Origin: Devosia nitrariae
GTDB lineage: Bacteria; Pseudomonadota; Alphaproteobacteria; Rhizobiales; Devosiaceae
Length of the DNA stretch: 64,000 nt
Reading direction: 5' to 3'
Assembly: GCF_030160115.1 (NCBI RefSeq)
Contig: NZ_BSNS01000011.1
Span: 754,865-818,864 of the forward strand
The notes beneath the pieces were generated by a model that had not been told where the DNA came from, searched no databases, and worked only from the letters and a program-made list of their open reading frames with translations. Numbering within the stretch: position 1 is the first letter of the stretch; each line of letters begins with the position of its first letter. The translations under genes were made by a program, and so were the position numbers. Below, piece after piece: positions 42,186 through 51,093 of the stretch.

Positions 42186-43370
42186 ATGGCACAGGATACG
42201 ACAGCGTCGGGCCGCGGCTCGGAAATCAAAAAAGTCGAACTCTTTCTCTTCACCCAGGAGATCGAAAACGTCGGCTTTGACGTCAATCCCGGCGGCATCG
42301 ATATGCCGGGCGTGCGGAACAGGCGCACGCGTTTGGGCGTCGCCGTCGAGACACGGGACGGGTCGCGCGGGGAGTATATCGGCGGCCGGTCGGATACCTA
42401 TCTGCACGCCAAGTTCCTTGCCAAGTGGATCCTTGGCATGGATGCCTTTGGGCGCGAGCAGATCTACGAGATCGCGCGTCGCTATCTGCGCAAGGAAGAC
42501 CGGATCGGCGCCTGCCAGATCGACAATGCTCTCTGGGATCTCGCCGGTAAGAGGATTGGCGCTTCGGTGACGCAGATGCTCGGTGGAGCGCCGCGGCGGT
42601 TGCCGGCTTATGCGTCCACCTGGTTTGCCGGTCCCGGTGGCGGCCTCGCCAGTCCAGAGGCTTTCGCCGACTTTGCCGACGAGTGCTACGAGCTCGGCTA
42701 TCGCGCCTTCAAGATGCATGGCTGGACCGATGGCGGCACCGAGAATGACATTGGTGCCATCCTGGCCCTGGGCAAGCGGGTCGGCGGTCGCATGGCGCTG
42801 ATGCATGACAGCGCCTGTCATCTCAAGACCTTCGGCGATGCAGTGCTGGTGGGCAGGGCCTGCGATGAGGCAGGCTTCTTCTGGTACGAGGATCCCTATA
42901 GCGATGGCGGGCTCGCTGCCCACGCCCATCGCCGCCTGCGTGAGATCATCAAGACTCCAATTCTGCTTGGAGAGCATGTCCGCGGAGTAGAGGCCATGGC
43001 CAACGTAGTGCTGCTGGACGGCACCGACTTCGTCCGTGCCGACCCAGACCTCGATATCGGCATTACCGGAACCATGAAGATCGCGCACCTCGCCGAAGCG
43101 CTGGGCCTCGATGTGGAGCTTCATGGCAATGGGCCGGCCCATCGTCACTGCATGGCCGCGATCCGCAACACCAATTTCTACGAGCTGGCCATGGTGGGCC
43201 CGTCACGGGGCCAGGCCGTCAATTCCATCTACGCCTCGGACTATTCCGACACGCTCGATGCGGTGGGCGCGGATGGTTGCTTCGCCGTGCCCGAAGGCCC
43301 CGGGCTCGGCGTCCAGTACGACTGGGACTTCGTGAGGAAGAACCTGGTCGATCACATCGTCATTCAATGA
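42186..43370 (+). CDS. Enolase-superfamily enzyme (mandelate racemase/MLE type), paralogue 2
   Basis: A 394-residue tandem paralogue of the preceding gene, 12 bases after it. It has the same ligands and catalytic pattern: Lys176 in FKMHGW, MHDSACH, WYEDPYSDGGLAAHAHRRLR, LLGEHVRGVEAM, VELHGNGPAHRHC. It differs mainly at the N-terminus, in residues around FHxDPGGID-like segments (FDVNPGGIDMPGVRNRRTRL), and in the C-terminal cap. The pair may act on two related acids or form a hetero-oligomer. It ends 26 bases before the peptide-type binding protein. Confidence 0.92.
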   Translation: MAQDTTASGRGSEIKKVELFLFTQEIENVGFDVNPGGIDMPGVRNRRTRLGVAVETRDGSRGEYIGGRSDTYLHAKFLAKWILGMDAFGREQIYEIARRYLRKEDRIGACQIDNALWDLAGKRIGASVTQMLGGAPRRLPAYASTWFAGPGGGLASPEAFADFADECYELGYRAFKMHGWTDGGTENDIGAILALGKRVGGRMALMHDSACHLKTFGDAVLVGRACDEAGFFWYEDPYSDGGLAAHAHRRLREIIKTPILLGEHVRGVEAMANVVLLDGTDFVRADPDLDIGITGTMKIAHLAEALGLDVELHGNGPAHRHCMAAIRNTNFYELAMVGPSRGQAVNSIYASDYSDTLDAVGADGCFAVPEGPGLGVQYDWDFVRKNLVDHIVIQ

Positions 43371-43395
43371 CCCAGTAGGAGAGGAGACTACAGTC

Positions 43396-44997
43396 ATGAA
43401 ATTTTGGGGAAAGAGGCTGCTGCTGGCAGCCGCGACCGCCGTCGCCCTGACCGGCACGGCAATGACCGGCATGGCGACCGCACAGGAAACCATGGATATT
43501 CGCCTCGGCGCGCGTGATATCGGCTCGATCGATCCCGCACTGACCAAGACCGGCGACGACGAGACCGTCGTGCTGCAGGTTTTCAATTCGCTCGTGGCGC
43601 CGCCGCGCGGCACCATGGATATGAACCTCGAGAACCTGCAGCCGCAATTGGCTGAGAGCTGGGAAATCTCGGAGGACAAGACGCAGTGGACCTTTCATCT
43701 GCGCCCGGGTGTGAAGTGGCACAAGGGCTATGGCGAAGTTTCGGCCGAGGACGTCAAGTTCTCCTATGAGCGCCAGATGGACCCGGCTCTGGGCGGAGTA
43801 CACGGAGCCAGTTTCAAGGATATCGAGTCCATCGAGGTCATCGATCCGCTGACGGTTCGCTTCACGCTCAAGAGCTCGAATGCCTTCTTCCATGCGTCGG
43901 CGCTGACACCGGGATTCGGTCGCTTCATCGTGCCCAAGAAGGCGGTGGAAGAACTCGGCGACGAGTTCGGCTTTTCTCCCGTAGGCAGCGGACCGTTCGA
44001 ATTCGCCGAATATCGCCCGCAAGACCGCGTGGTGCTCAAGGCCTTCGACGACTATTTCCTTGGCCGTCCGCCCATGGACGAACTGCATCTGCGCTACATT
44101 CCGGACAATAACGCCGCCACCATCGCCTTCATCGCTGGCGAACTGGACGCCTCGGGCGGCGAGCGCACGCCGCAATGGGTGGAGCAGATCCAGCAAGCCG
44201 CGCCCGACGCCAACATCATCACCATGCTGCCCGGTTCGCTGCAGTTTCTGCATTTCAACATGACCGTGCCGCCCCTCGACAATGTGCAGGTGCGTCAGGC
44301 TATCGCCTACGCCATCAATCGCGATGTGTGGGAAGAGGTATTCGGCATCCTGCATGGCGATCTGACGGCCATCGTTCCGGCATCCTTCTACGGTGCCGTC
44401 CAGACCGCCGACATTCCGCAAGAGCTGCGTTACAACTACGATCCGGACAAGGCTCGCGAACTTCTTGCCGAAGCCGGCTTCCCTGATGGCTTTTCCCTGG
44501 ATGCGATCATCTCGGAACGCGACGACTACCTCACCAACATGCTGATGGTGCAGGACATGTTGCGGCAGGTGGGGATCGAGGTGAACCTGCAGGTGCAGGA
44601 CCATGCCACCTATCACGCCAATATCCGCGAGGACAAAGGCACGATCGTCGAGCTTTCAACGGCGATCGCGCCCACGGCCCCCGCGGTCATCAACGAGTTC
44701 CTCAGCGAGGCGGCCGCCGTCGGAAAGCCTTCGGCTCTGCGCAACTTCTCCCATTATGGCGAGATCGGCGGCAATGTAGACGACCTGGTTACCCAGGCAG
44801 TGGGCGAAACCGACACCGCCAAGCAGATGGAACTGCTCACAGAGGCCCAACTCCAGATTCTTCGCGACGTTCCCGTGTTCCCCTTGCAGACCGCGCCCCT
44901 GGTGTCGGTGATGCAGGGCGATATCGACCTCGGCTACGAGCCCATCAGCGGCTTCGGTCAGCATGAGTTCGCCACGGCACGTCGAGTCAGCGAGTAA
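43396..44997 (+). CDS. ABC transporter family-5 solute-binding protein (DppA-like)
   Basis: A 533-residue periplasmic binding protein. Its Sec signal ends ATAQETM near residue 30. Family-5 blocks are QPQLAESWEISEDKTQWTF, then LRPGVKWHKGYGEVSAEDVK, and DPDKARELLAEAGFPDGFS towards the C-terminus. Family 5 binds peptides but also nickel, opines and oligosaccharides. It is followed by cognate permeases and ATPases, unlike the three Tat-type family-5 proteins at 59363-64000. The ligand is unknown; the enolase genes suggest a sugar acid or similar compound. Confidence 0.93.
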   Translation: MKFWGKRLLLAAATAVALTGTAMTGMATAQETMDIRLGARDIGSIDPALTKTGDDETVVLQVFNSLVAPPRGTMDMNLENLQPQLAESWEISEDKTQWTFHLRPGVKWHKGYGEVSAEDVKFSYERQMDPALGGVHGASFKDIESIEVIDPLTVRFTLKSSNAFFHASALTPGFGRFIVPKKAVEELGDEFGFSPVGSGPFEFAEYRPQDRVVLKAFDDYFLGRPPMDELHLRYIPDNNAATIAFIAGELDASGGERTPQWVEQIQQAAPDANIITMLPGSLQFLHFNMTVPPLDNVQVRQAIAYAINRDVWEEVFGILHGDLTAIVPASFYGAVQTADIPQELRYNYDPDKARELLAEAGFPDGFSLDAIISERDDYLTNMLMVQDMLRQVGIEVNLQVQDHATYHANIREDKGTIVELSTAIAPTAPAVINEFLSEAAAVGKPSALRNFSHYGEIGGNVDDLVTQAVGETDTAKQMELLTEAQLQILRDVPVFPLQTAPLVSVMQGDIDLGYEPISGFGQHEFATARRVSE

Positions 44998-45006
44998 AGC
45001 CTCTAA

Positions 45007-45040
45007 GGACCGGGCCGCCATCCTCCCGGCGGTCCGGTTC
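45007..45040 (+). repeat. Intercistronic hairpin between binding protein and permease genes
   Basis: Stem CCGGGCCGCC (45010-45019) / GGCGGTCCGG (45028-45037) with one G-T wobble; further pairs extend it to 45007/45040. Such hairpins often protect the upstream binding-protein mRNA and lower expression of the permeases. Confidence 0.7.
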
Positions 45041-45068
45041 CCCAGCGTTTTCCCAAGGAGATCGCCAA

Positions 45069-46001
45069 ATGCTTCGCTTCGTGCTCCAGCGCACGGCCGA
45101 CGCCATCCTGACGGCCTTCCTGGTCTTCAGCTTCGTCTTCTTTGCCATGCGGCTGCTGCCCGGCGATCCGGTGATCGCCATGCTGGGCGACCGCGCCAGC
45201 GCCGAAACCATCCAGAATGTGCGGGCCTCCCTCGGCCTCGACAAGCCTATCCTGGTCCAATACGGCGAGTTTCTTTGGGGCCTTCTGAATTTCGACCTCG
45301 GAAACAGCCTGATCAATCGCGCCTCGGTCACCGAGACGATGCTGCGCAACCTGCCCTATACCGTCGCGCTTACCATAGCTTCGACCATTGTGGGCATCTT
45401 GATCGGCGTTCCGCTCGGCGTCGTATCGGCGATGCGGGCCGGCAAGACAACGGACCACGCCACCCGCCTCGGTTCGCTGTTCGGCTCTGCACTTCCCGAT
45501 TTCTACCTGGGCGTGCTCTTCCTGCTGCTTTTCGGCCTCACGCTGCGCTGGTTCCCGCTTCTGGGCGGCGGCGACAATGCCTTCGATCTGAGATACCTGG
45601 CTATGCCCGCCTTCACCCTTGGCCTGCTCAAGGGATTCGGGATGATCCGCCTTACACGCACCGCGGTGCTCGACGTGGCGGGCCGCGACTATGTGCGCAC
45701 TGCCGAAGCGCTTGGCATGAGCCGACAGAATGTCATCTGGCGCCACATTTTCCGCAACGCGCTCATTCCGGTGACCACGCACCTGTCACTGTCGATCATC
45801 GCCACGCTGGGCGGCACCATCGCCATCGAACTGGTCTTCAACAGGCCCGGCGTCGGACAATTGCTCGTCGGCGCCGTCACCTCCCGCGACTACACGCTTA
45901 TCCAGGGCGGCATCGTCATCCTTTCGGTACTGGTCGTGACGATCAACTTCCTGACCGACTTGCTCTACGCAGTGATCGATCCGCGTGTGAGGGCCGCCTG
46001 A
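45069..46001 (+). CDS. ABC transporter permease (DppB-like)
   Basis: A 310-residue inner-membrane permease of the DppB family. It opens MLRFVLQRTADAILTAFLVF, with the signature GDPVIAMLGDRAS and LGLDKPILVQYGEFLWGLL shared by DppB/OppB proteins. The EAA loop is YVRTAEALGMSRQNVIWRHI. Six hydrophobic segments are visible. Its TGA overlaps the start of the DppC-type gene. Confidence 0.95.
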   Translation: MLRFVLQRTADAILTAFLVFSFVFFAMRLLPGDPVIAMLGDRASAETIQNVRASLGLDKPILVQYGEFLWGLLNFDLGNSLINRASVTETMLRNLPYTVALTIASTIVGILIGVPLGVVSAMRAGKTTDHATRLGSLFGSALPDFYLGVLFLLLFGLTLRWFPLLGGGDNAFDLRYLAMPAFTLGLLKGFGMIRLTRTAVLDVAGRDYVRTAEALGMSRQNVIWRHIFRNALIPVTTHLSLSIIATLGGTIAIELVFNRPGVGQLLVGAVTSRDYTLIQGGIVILSVLVVTINFLTDLLYAVIDPRVRAA

Positions 46002-46813
46002 TGCTCGACCGGATATTTGTCACCTTTTCCGTTTGCTTCCTGGTCCTTTTGGCCGTGGTCGTCGTGTTCGGCGACTTCATCCAGCCCCACGATCCGTTGT
46101 TGCAGAACTTCGCGGTCCGCGATCAGGGGCCGAGTTCAACCTATTGGCTGGGTACCGACGATTTCGGCCGAGACGTGTTCTCTCGCATTCTCGAAGGTTC
46201 GCGTCTGTCCATGACGGTTGGTCTCGTGTCGCCGCTGATCGCTGCGATAATCGGCATCACCATGGGCACGAGCGCTGCCTATTTCGGCGGCTGGCCGGAA
46301 CGCATCGTCACCCGCCTTACCGACATGATGATGTCTTTCGACCCCTTGCTGCTGGGCGTTCTGGTCGTGGCGCTGCTGGGGCCGGGCATCCTCAACCTGT
46401 CGATTGCCATTTCCTTCGCGCTGATCCCGAGCTTCATCCGGCTGTCCCGCGCATCCGCGCTGGCGGTTCGACAGGAGGCCTATGTGGATGCTGCGATAGC
46501 CATGGGGCGTCCATCCTACTCGACCATCGTCCGCCACGTCCTGCCCAATATCTCCGGGCCGCTCGTGGTGATGACGACGCTGTGGATCGGCACGGCCATT
46601 CGTCTCGAGGCAACGTTGAGCTTCATCGGGCTGGGCGCCCAACCGCCCGCTCCCTCCTGGGGAAATATAGTGCGCTATGGAGTGCAGAACATTTTCGGTT
46701 CGCCGCTCCCGGCTCTTTTCGCCGGCCTCGCCATTACCCTGACGGTACTCTCCTTCAATATTCTCGGAGACGCCCTGCGCGATCGTCTCGATCCGGATCG
46801 GACTGTGCGATGA
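46001..46813 (+). CDS. ABC transporter permease (DppC-like)
   Basis: A 270-residue permease of the DppC family. Typical motifs are HPDPLLQ-like [31 protein letters not shown], and the EAA loop [35 protein letters not shown] is the conserved C-terminal loop. It is coupled by TGATG to the upstream permease and by ATGA to the ATPase gene, consistent with a single complex. The N-terminal cytoplasmic stretch is short. Confidence 0.94.
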   Translation: MLDRIFVTFSVCFLVLLAVVVVFGDFIQPHDPLLQNFAVRDQGPSSTYWLGTDDFGRDVFSRILEGSRLSMTVGLVSPLIAAIIGITMGTSAAYFGGWPERIVTRLTDMMMSFDPLLLGVLVVALLGPGILNLSIAISFALIPSFIRLSRASALAVRQEAYVDAAIAMGRPSYSTIVRHVLPNISGPLVVMTTLWIGTAIRLEATLSFIGLGAQPPAPSWGNIVRYGVQNIFGSPLPALFAGLAITLTVLSFNILGDALRDRLDPDRTVR

Positions 46814-47799
46814 GCGAACCCATTCTCACCATCCGCGATCTCAAGGTCGCATTCGGCCCCGAAAAGGTTTCCATGGAAGCGTTGCGCGGCGTGGACATAA
46901 CCGTCAGGCGCGGTGAGTGCCTGGGTGTTGTCGGTGAATCCGGTTCCGGCAAGAGCCTGACCGCGCTGGCGGCCATGCGTCTCCTGCCATCGGCGGCACG
47001 TATCACTGGCGGATCGGTTCTTTTCAAAGACCAGGACATGACCAGCCTGTCGCGAAAAGGGCTGGAACAGTTGCGCGGCAACGAGATGTCCATGATCTTC
47101 CAGGAGCCGATGACCGCTCTCAATCCGGTCATGCGCGTCGGCGATCAGATCGCTGCGCCTCTGCGCAAGCACAAGGGGCTTTCGGCCAAGGCGGCACGAG
47201 CGCGGACCATCGAGCAACTGGACTCTGTCGGCATCCCCGACCCGCATCGGCGTATTGACAATTTTCCACACGAGATGAGCGGCGGCATGCGTCAGCGCGT
47301 CATGATTGCCATGGCGCTGGCTTGCGAGCCTAAGCTGTTGATTGCCGACGAGCCGACTACGGCGCTGGACGTCACCATTCAGGCGCAGATACTCGATCTA
47401 CTGCGAGCCAAGCAAAAGGAAATGGATCTGGCCATCATCATCATCACCCACGATTTCGGCGTCGTTGCTGAAATTGCCGACCGGGTGAATGTGATGTACG
47501 GCGGCCGCGTGGTCGAGGAGGCTGGCGTCGGGGCGCTGTTCGACCACACCCTGCACCCGTATTCGATTGGATTGTTGAACGCCACGCCAACCATCGAGAT
47601 GGAGCAGCAGCGCCGGTTGCCCGCCATTGGTGGCGCCGTGCCGCATATCTCCGAAATGCCGTCGGGCTGCGCCTTCCATCCGCGCTGCCCGGAACGCCGG
47701 CCGACATGCGACCGGCTGGTCCCCAACCTCGAAACCGTCGCGCTCGATCAGCGCGTCGCCTGCTGGGCAAGGAGCACGGCCGATGAACAAGTTGCTTGA
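46810..47799 (+). CDS. ABC transporter ATPase (DppD-like)
   Basis: A 329-residue ATPase with Walker [10 protein letters not shown], signature MSGGMRQRV and Walker [14 protein letters not shown]. The C-terminal oligopeptide-type extension contains a Cys cluster ([19 protein letters not shown], then RVACWA) of the kind that binds an iron-sulfur cluster in some Dpp/Opp ATPases. It overlaps the partner ATPase gene by 17 bases. Confidence 0.95.
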   Translation: MSEPILTIRDLKVAFGPEKVSMEALRGVDITVRRGECLGVVGESGSGKSLTALAAMRLLPSAARITGGSVLFKDQDMTSLSRKGLEQLRGNEMSMIFQEPMTALNPVMRVGDQIAAPLRKHKGLSAKAARARTIEQLDSVGIPDPHRRIDNFPHEMSGGMRQRVMIAMALACEPKLLIADEPTTALDVTIQAQILDLLRAKQKEMDLAIIIITHDFGVVAEIADRVNVMYGGRVVEEAGVGALFDHTLHPYSIGLLNATPTIEMEQQRRLPAIGGAVPHISEMPSGCAFHPRCPERRPTCDRLVPNLETVALDQRVACWARSTADEQVA

Positions 47800-48814
47800 A
47801 GTCACCGACCTCAAGAAAATCTTTGGCGGGTCGGTGCGCGCGGTCGATGGCGTGAGCTTTTCGTTGGCTGAACGCGAGACGCTGGCGCTCGTAGGCGAAT
47901 CCGGATGCGGCAAGTCGACCGTCTCGCGACTGATCCTGCGGCTGACCAACCCTACCCAAGGTACGATCCGTTTCGAGGGCAAGGATATCACGCGCATATC
48001 CCAGGGCGCGCTCAAGAGCATCAGGCGCGAGATACAGTTCGTCTTTCAGGACCCATTCTCCTCGCTGGATCCGCGCATGACGGCCGGCGAGATCGTGACA
48101 GAGCCGCTTTCCGTCCATGGTCTGGTTCGGAATGGGCGTGAGCGTCGCAGCACAGCAGAACGGTTGCTGCAGGCCGTGGGGCTCAGCTCCAAGCACGTCG
48201 ACAACTGGCCGCGACAGTTTTCCGGCGGGCAGCGGCAGCGCCTGGGCATCATCCGCGCTTTCGCGCTGGGGCCGCGCCTCATTGTTGCCGATGAGCCGGT
48301 GTCCGCGCTGGACGTCTCCGTGCGCTCGCAGGTCATAAACATCTTGCAGGATATGCAGGAGGACAAGGGCACGGCCTATCTTTTCATCTCTCACGATATG
48401 GCCACTGTGCGGCATATGGCCGACAGGGTGGCCGTGATGTATCTTGGAAAGATCGTTGAACTGGCGCCCAAAACGTCGTTCTTTGCCGGGCCGCAGCACC
48501 CTTATGCCGAGGCTTTGCTGTCGGCAGTTCCCGCATCGCACCCGAGCAAGCGCCGCAGGCGCATCCTGCTTGCCGGTGATCCCCCGAGCCCGATCAGCAT
48601 TCCCAGCGGTTGCCGCTTCCATACACGCTGTCCAATTGCCCAGGACGTCTGCAAGAGTAGCGAACCTCCGCTGAAGCCGGTGGCGGATAACCATCTCGCT
48701 GCGTGCCATTTCGCGCAGGCCTGGCCGATCGCGTCGCGGCTGAAGGATGTGGATGCGCCGACGGAAGGCGGGCGCTTTGACAATGTACCGGGGGATCTTC
48801 AAGTATGCCGGTAG
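47783..48814 (+). CDS. ABC transporter ATPase (DppF-like)
   Basis: A 343-residue ATPase with Walker A GESGCGKST, signature FSGGQRQRL and Walker B LIVADEPVSALDV. The C-terminal Cys-rich extension (SGCRFHTRCPIAQDVCKSS, then AACHFA) matches that of the DppD-like protein. It has an unusually long tail of about 30 residues after the Cys motif. The start overlaps the upstream gene and its own end overlaps the dehydrogenase gene at 48805, so the transporter and enzymes form one transcription unit. Confidence 0.94.
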   Translation: MNKLLEVTDLKKIFGGSVRAVDGVSFSLAERETLALVGESGCGKSTVSRLILRLTNPTQGTIRFEGKDITRISQGALKSIRREIQFVFQDPFSSLDPRMTAGEIVTEPLSVHGLVRNGRERRSTAERLLQAVGLSSKHVDNWPRQFSGGQRQRLGIIRAFALGPRLIVADEPVSALDVSVRSQVINILQDMQEDKGTAYLFISHDMATVRHMADRVAVMYLGKIVELAPKTSFFAGPQHPYAEALLSAVPASHPSKRRRRILLAGDPPSPISIPSGCRFHTRCPIAQDVCKSSEPPLKPVADNHLAACHFAQAWPIASRLKDVDAPTEGGRFDNVPGDLQVCR

Positions 48815-49815
48815 TGCCTGTCAGCCGAGCCAGTGAACTCGTCGACCGAGCGCTCGCGGCCGCCGGAGTTCCGCCCGACAACGCTGCCCTGCAGCGCGAC
48901 CTCCTGCTGGACGCTGAAATGCGCGGCATTGCCTCGCACGGGCTTCTGCGCCTGCCGCGTCTTGTCGAACGGATCGGCAATGGTGTTGCCGATCCGCTGA
49001 CGCGAGGACAACATGAGTGGACCGCACCTGGCTTCCTGAAAGTCGACGGGGAGCAGGGCCTCGGCCCGGTCGTGGCTCAGGCGGCTATCGACGCGTTGCT
49101 GGACCGTGCCGCGACGCAGGGCGTGGCGGTGGCGGCTATCGCCAACTCCAACCACATCGGAATGCTGGGTTTTTATGCCGATCGCGTCGCTGAAGCCGGC
49201 AGGTGTCTCATCGCCTTTTCGACCAGCGAAGCGCTGGTGCATCCTTGGGGCGGAAGGCGTGCGATGATCGGAACCAATCCTATCGCCATCGGCTTGCCGA
49301 CAGGCGATGGCATTTTCATGATGGATACAGCCACCAGCATCGTCTCCATGGGTGAGATTCACGACCACGCCGACCGGGGCACCCCTATCCCGCTCGGCTG
49401 GGCGCTGGACGGTGACGGCAACCCGACCACGGACGCGGCGGCAGCCCGTTCCGGCGCCATCGCGCCATTTGGCGGACCGAAGGGCTATGCTCTCGGGTTG
49501 GCCTTCGAACTTATGCTGACGGCGCTCGCCGGTTCGTCGATCGGCAGAGAGGTCAAGGGCACGCTCGATTCCACGAAACGCTGCACCAAGGCCGACCTTT
49601 TCATCGTCATCGATCAGCCTCTGGCGCCGGTCGCAGCGTTCGTTGAGATGCTGCGGCAGGAAACACCAGCCGAGGGCTTCGACCATGTCCGTATTCCAGG
49701 CGAGCGAGGCCGCGATCTGCGCCGGCGCGCATTGGCCGACGGGATCAATATCGCGGACGTGACGTGGTCGCGTCTGCAGGACTTGGCCGCACCGGCCAGT
49801 ATCATCGAGGACTAG
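48805..49815 (+). CDS. LDH2/malate-lactate dehydrogenase family oxidoreductase
   Basis: A 336-residue NAD(P)-dependent 2-hydroxy-acid dehydrogenase of the LDH2/ComC (sulfolactate, ureidoglycolate) family, a fold distinct from classical lactate dehydrogenase. The catalytic His45 is in IASHGLLRLPRL, NSNHIGMLGFYAD binds the nucleotide, and GGPKGYALGLAFELM is the family signature. It overlaps the ATPase gene upstream. Substrate cannot be read; in this operon it could oxidise a hydroxy acid made by the enolase enzymes. Confidence 0.92.
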   Translation: MPVVPVSRASELVDRALAAAGVPPDNAALQRDLLLDAEMRGIASHGLLRLPRLVERIGNGVADPLTRGQHEWTAPGFLKVDGEQGLGPVVAQAAIDALLDRAATQGVAVAAIANSNHIGMLGFYADRVAEAGRCLIAFSTSEALVHPWGGRRAMIGTNPIAIGLPTGDGIFMMDTATSIVSMGEIHDHADRGTPIPLGWALDGDGNPTTDAAAARSGAIAPFGGPKGYALGLAFELMLTALAGSSIGREVKGTLDSTKRCTKADLFIVIDQPLAPVAAFVEMLRQETPAEGFDHVRIPGERGRDLRRRALADGINIADVTWSRLQDLAAPASIIED

Positions 49816-49818
49816 ATT

Positions 49819-51093
49819 ATGTTCGGCGCCCTTCGTACGCCTCGTAACATCGTATTCGGCATCGGGCAGCGCGCATCGCTGCCGCGCTATGTCACAGCTT
49901 TCGGCCAAAAGGTCCTGATTGTGACGGACCAACGAATGGAAGGCGAAGCCAGTTTTCGCGCACTCCATGCCGACCTCTCGGCGGCGGGGCTGAACGTCTC
50001 GGTATTTTCCGAAGTCGAAGCTGAACTGCCGACGGCATGCCTGCACGCCGGGATCGGAGCAGCGCGCGAATTCGGTGCCCAGGTGATCGTCGGGATCGGT
50101 GGCGGCAGCTGCATCGATGCCGCCAAGGTCATCGCACTGGTGACCGTCCATGGTGGTGCAGTTAGCGACTATTACGGGGAGTTCAAGGTACCGGGACCGA
50201 TTTTGCCGTTAGTCGCCCTGCCCACCACGGCGGGTACGGGTTCGGAAGTGACACCGGTTGCGGTCGTCGCCGATCCGGACCGGGCGGTTAAGGTGGGTAT
50301 TGCAAGCCCATACCTCATTCCCGATACGGCTATTTGCGATCCGGAACTGACAGTGACGTGTCCGCCGGGGCTGACCGCTGTTTCAGGCGCGGACGCCCTC
50401 GTGCATGCTATCGAGGCCTTCACGACGGCGCCGCGAGCCCAGACTCCGGGACTGATCCATGAACACGTCTTTATCGGCAAGAACGCTCTGACGGACAATT
50501 ATGCGCTGGCGGCCGTCGGCAATATCGGGCGCAACCTTCAAACCGCAGTCCGCGACGGTGGCAATCTGGAAGCGCGCGCTTCCGTAATGCTCGGTGCAAC
50601 ACAGGCGGGCTTGGCCTTCGGAACGGCCGGCACATCCGTGTGTCATGCTGTGCAGTACCCCGTCGGCGCGCTTACGCACACGGCGCATGGCCTGGGTGTG
50701 GCGCTGATGCTGCCCTACGCATTGGCGTTCAACCGTGGTTTCGCGCTGGCAGACATAGCCGCGATTGGCCGCATTCTTGACTTCGCCGACGAGCAATCGA
50801 GTGACGAGGTGGCAGCCGACGCCTGTATCTCGGAAATTGCAGCTTTGTTACGCAATGTTGCCATACCGCATACTTTGGCCGAGATCGGCGTCAAATACGA
50901 CGACCTGCCGTGGATCGCCGAGCAGGCGATGGCCGCCAATCGGCTGATCAAGAACAATCCCCGCCCGGTCGACCGGGAAGGGATGGACCTGCTGGTCGAG
51001 GCCGCGTTTACCGGCGACCTGTCCATGCTTTCCGCCAAGACAACAGACGCCAAGACACCAGACGCCAAGACACCAGACGCCAAGGCAAGCTAA
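49819..51093 (+). CDS. Iron-containing alcohol dehydrogenase, group III
   Basis: A 424-residue enzyme. The dinucleotide site is GIGGGSCIDAAK (~94-105). Metal ligands are Asp and His in AVSGADALVHAIEAF and two His in the YPVGALTHTAHGLGVAL block. 4-hydroxybutyrate dehydrogenases and maleylacetate reductase-like proteins look similar. The next gene's aldehyde dehydrogenase resembles a succinate-semialdehyde type, so a hydroxyacid to semialdehyde to acid route is plausible. The C-terminus ends in near-perfect repeats TDAKTPDAKTPDAKAS from 15-base DNA repeats. It starts four bases after the previous stop. Confidence 0.92.
   Translation: MFGALRTPRNIVFGIGQRASLPRYVTAFGQKVLIVTDQRMEGEASFRALHADLSAAGLNVSVFSEVEAELPTACLHAGIGAAREFGAQVIVGIGGGSCIDAAKVIALVTVHGGAVSDYYGEFKVPGPILPLVALPTTAGTGSEVTPVAVVADPDRAVKVGIASPYLIPDTAICDPELTVTCPPGLTAVSGADALVHAIEAFTTAPRAQTPGLIHEHVFIGKNALTDNYALAAVGNIGRNLQTAVRDGGNLEARASVMLGATQAGLAFGTAGTSVCHAVQYPVGALTHTAHGLGVALMLPYALAFNRGFALADIAAIGRILDFADEQSSDEVAADACISEIAALLRNVAIPHTLAEIGVKYDDLPWIAEQAMAANRLIKNNPRPVDREGMDLLVEAAFTGDLSMLSAKTTDAKTPDAKTPDAKAS
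51034..51086 (+). repeat. 15-bp tandem repeat at the ADH C-terminus
   Basis: Three 15-base units GCCAAGACACCAGAC (51034-51078; first copy with one mismatch) and a partial fourth, encoding DAKTP repeats at the end of the alcohol dehydrogenase. Probably a slippage-prone tract; unit number may vary between strains. Confidence 0.85.

Noticed and set aside
41391-43148. 585-codon minus-strand frame across both enolase genes
   Set aside because: It appears duplicated only because the two sense genes are paralogues; no independent coding evidence.
44963-46813. Long frame spanning the DppB-like and DppC-like genes
   Set aside because: Only its last 270 codons (from 46001) form the DppC-like permease; the earlier part is an out-of-frame reading of the DppB-like gene.
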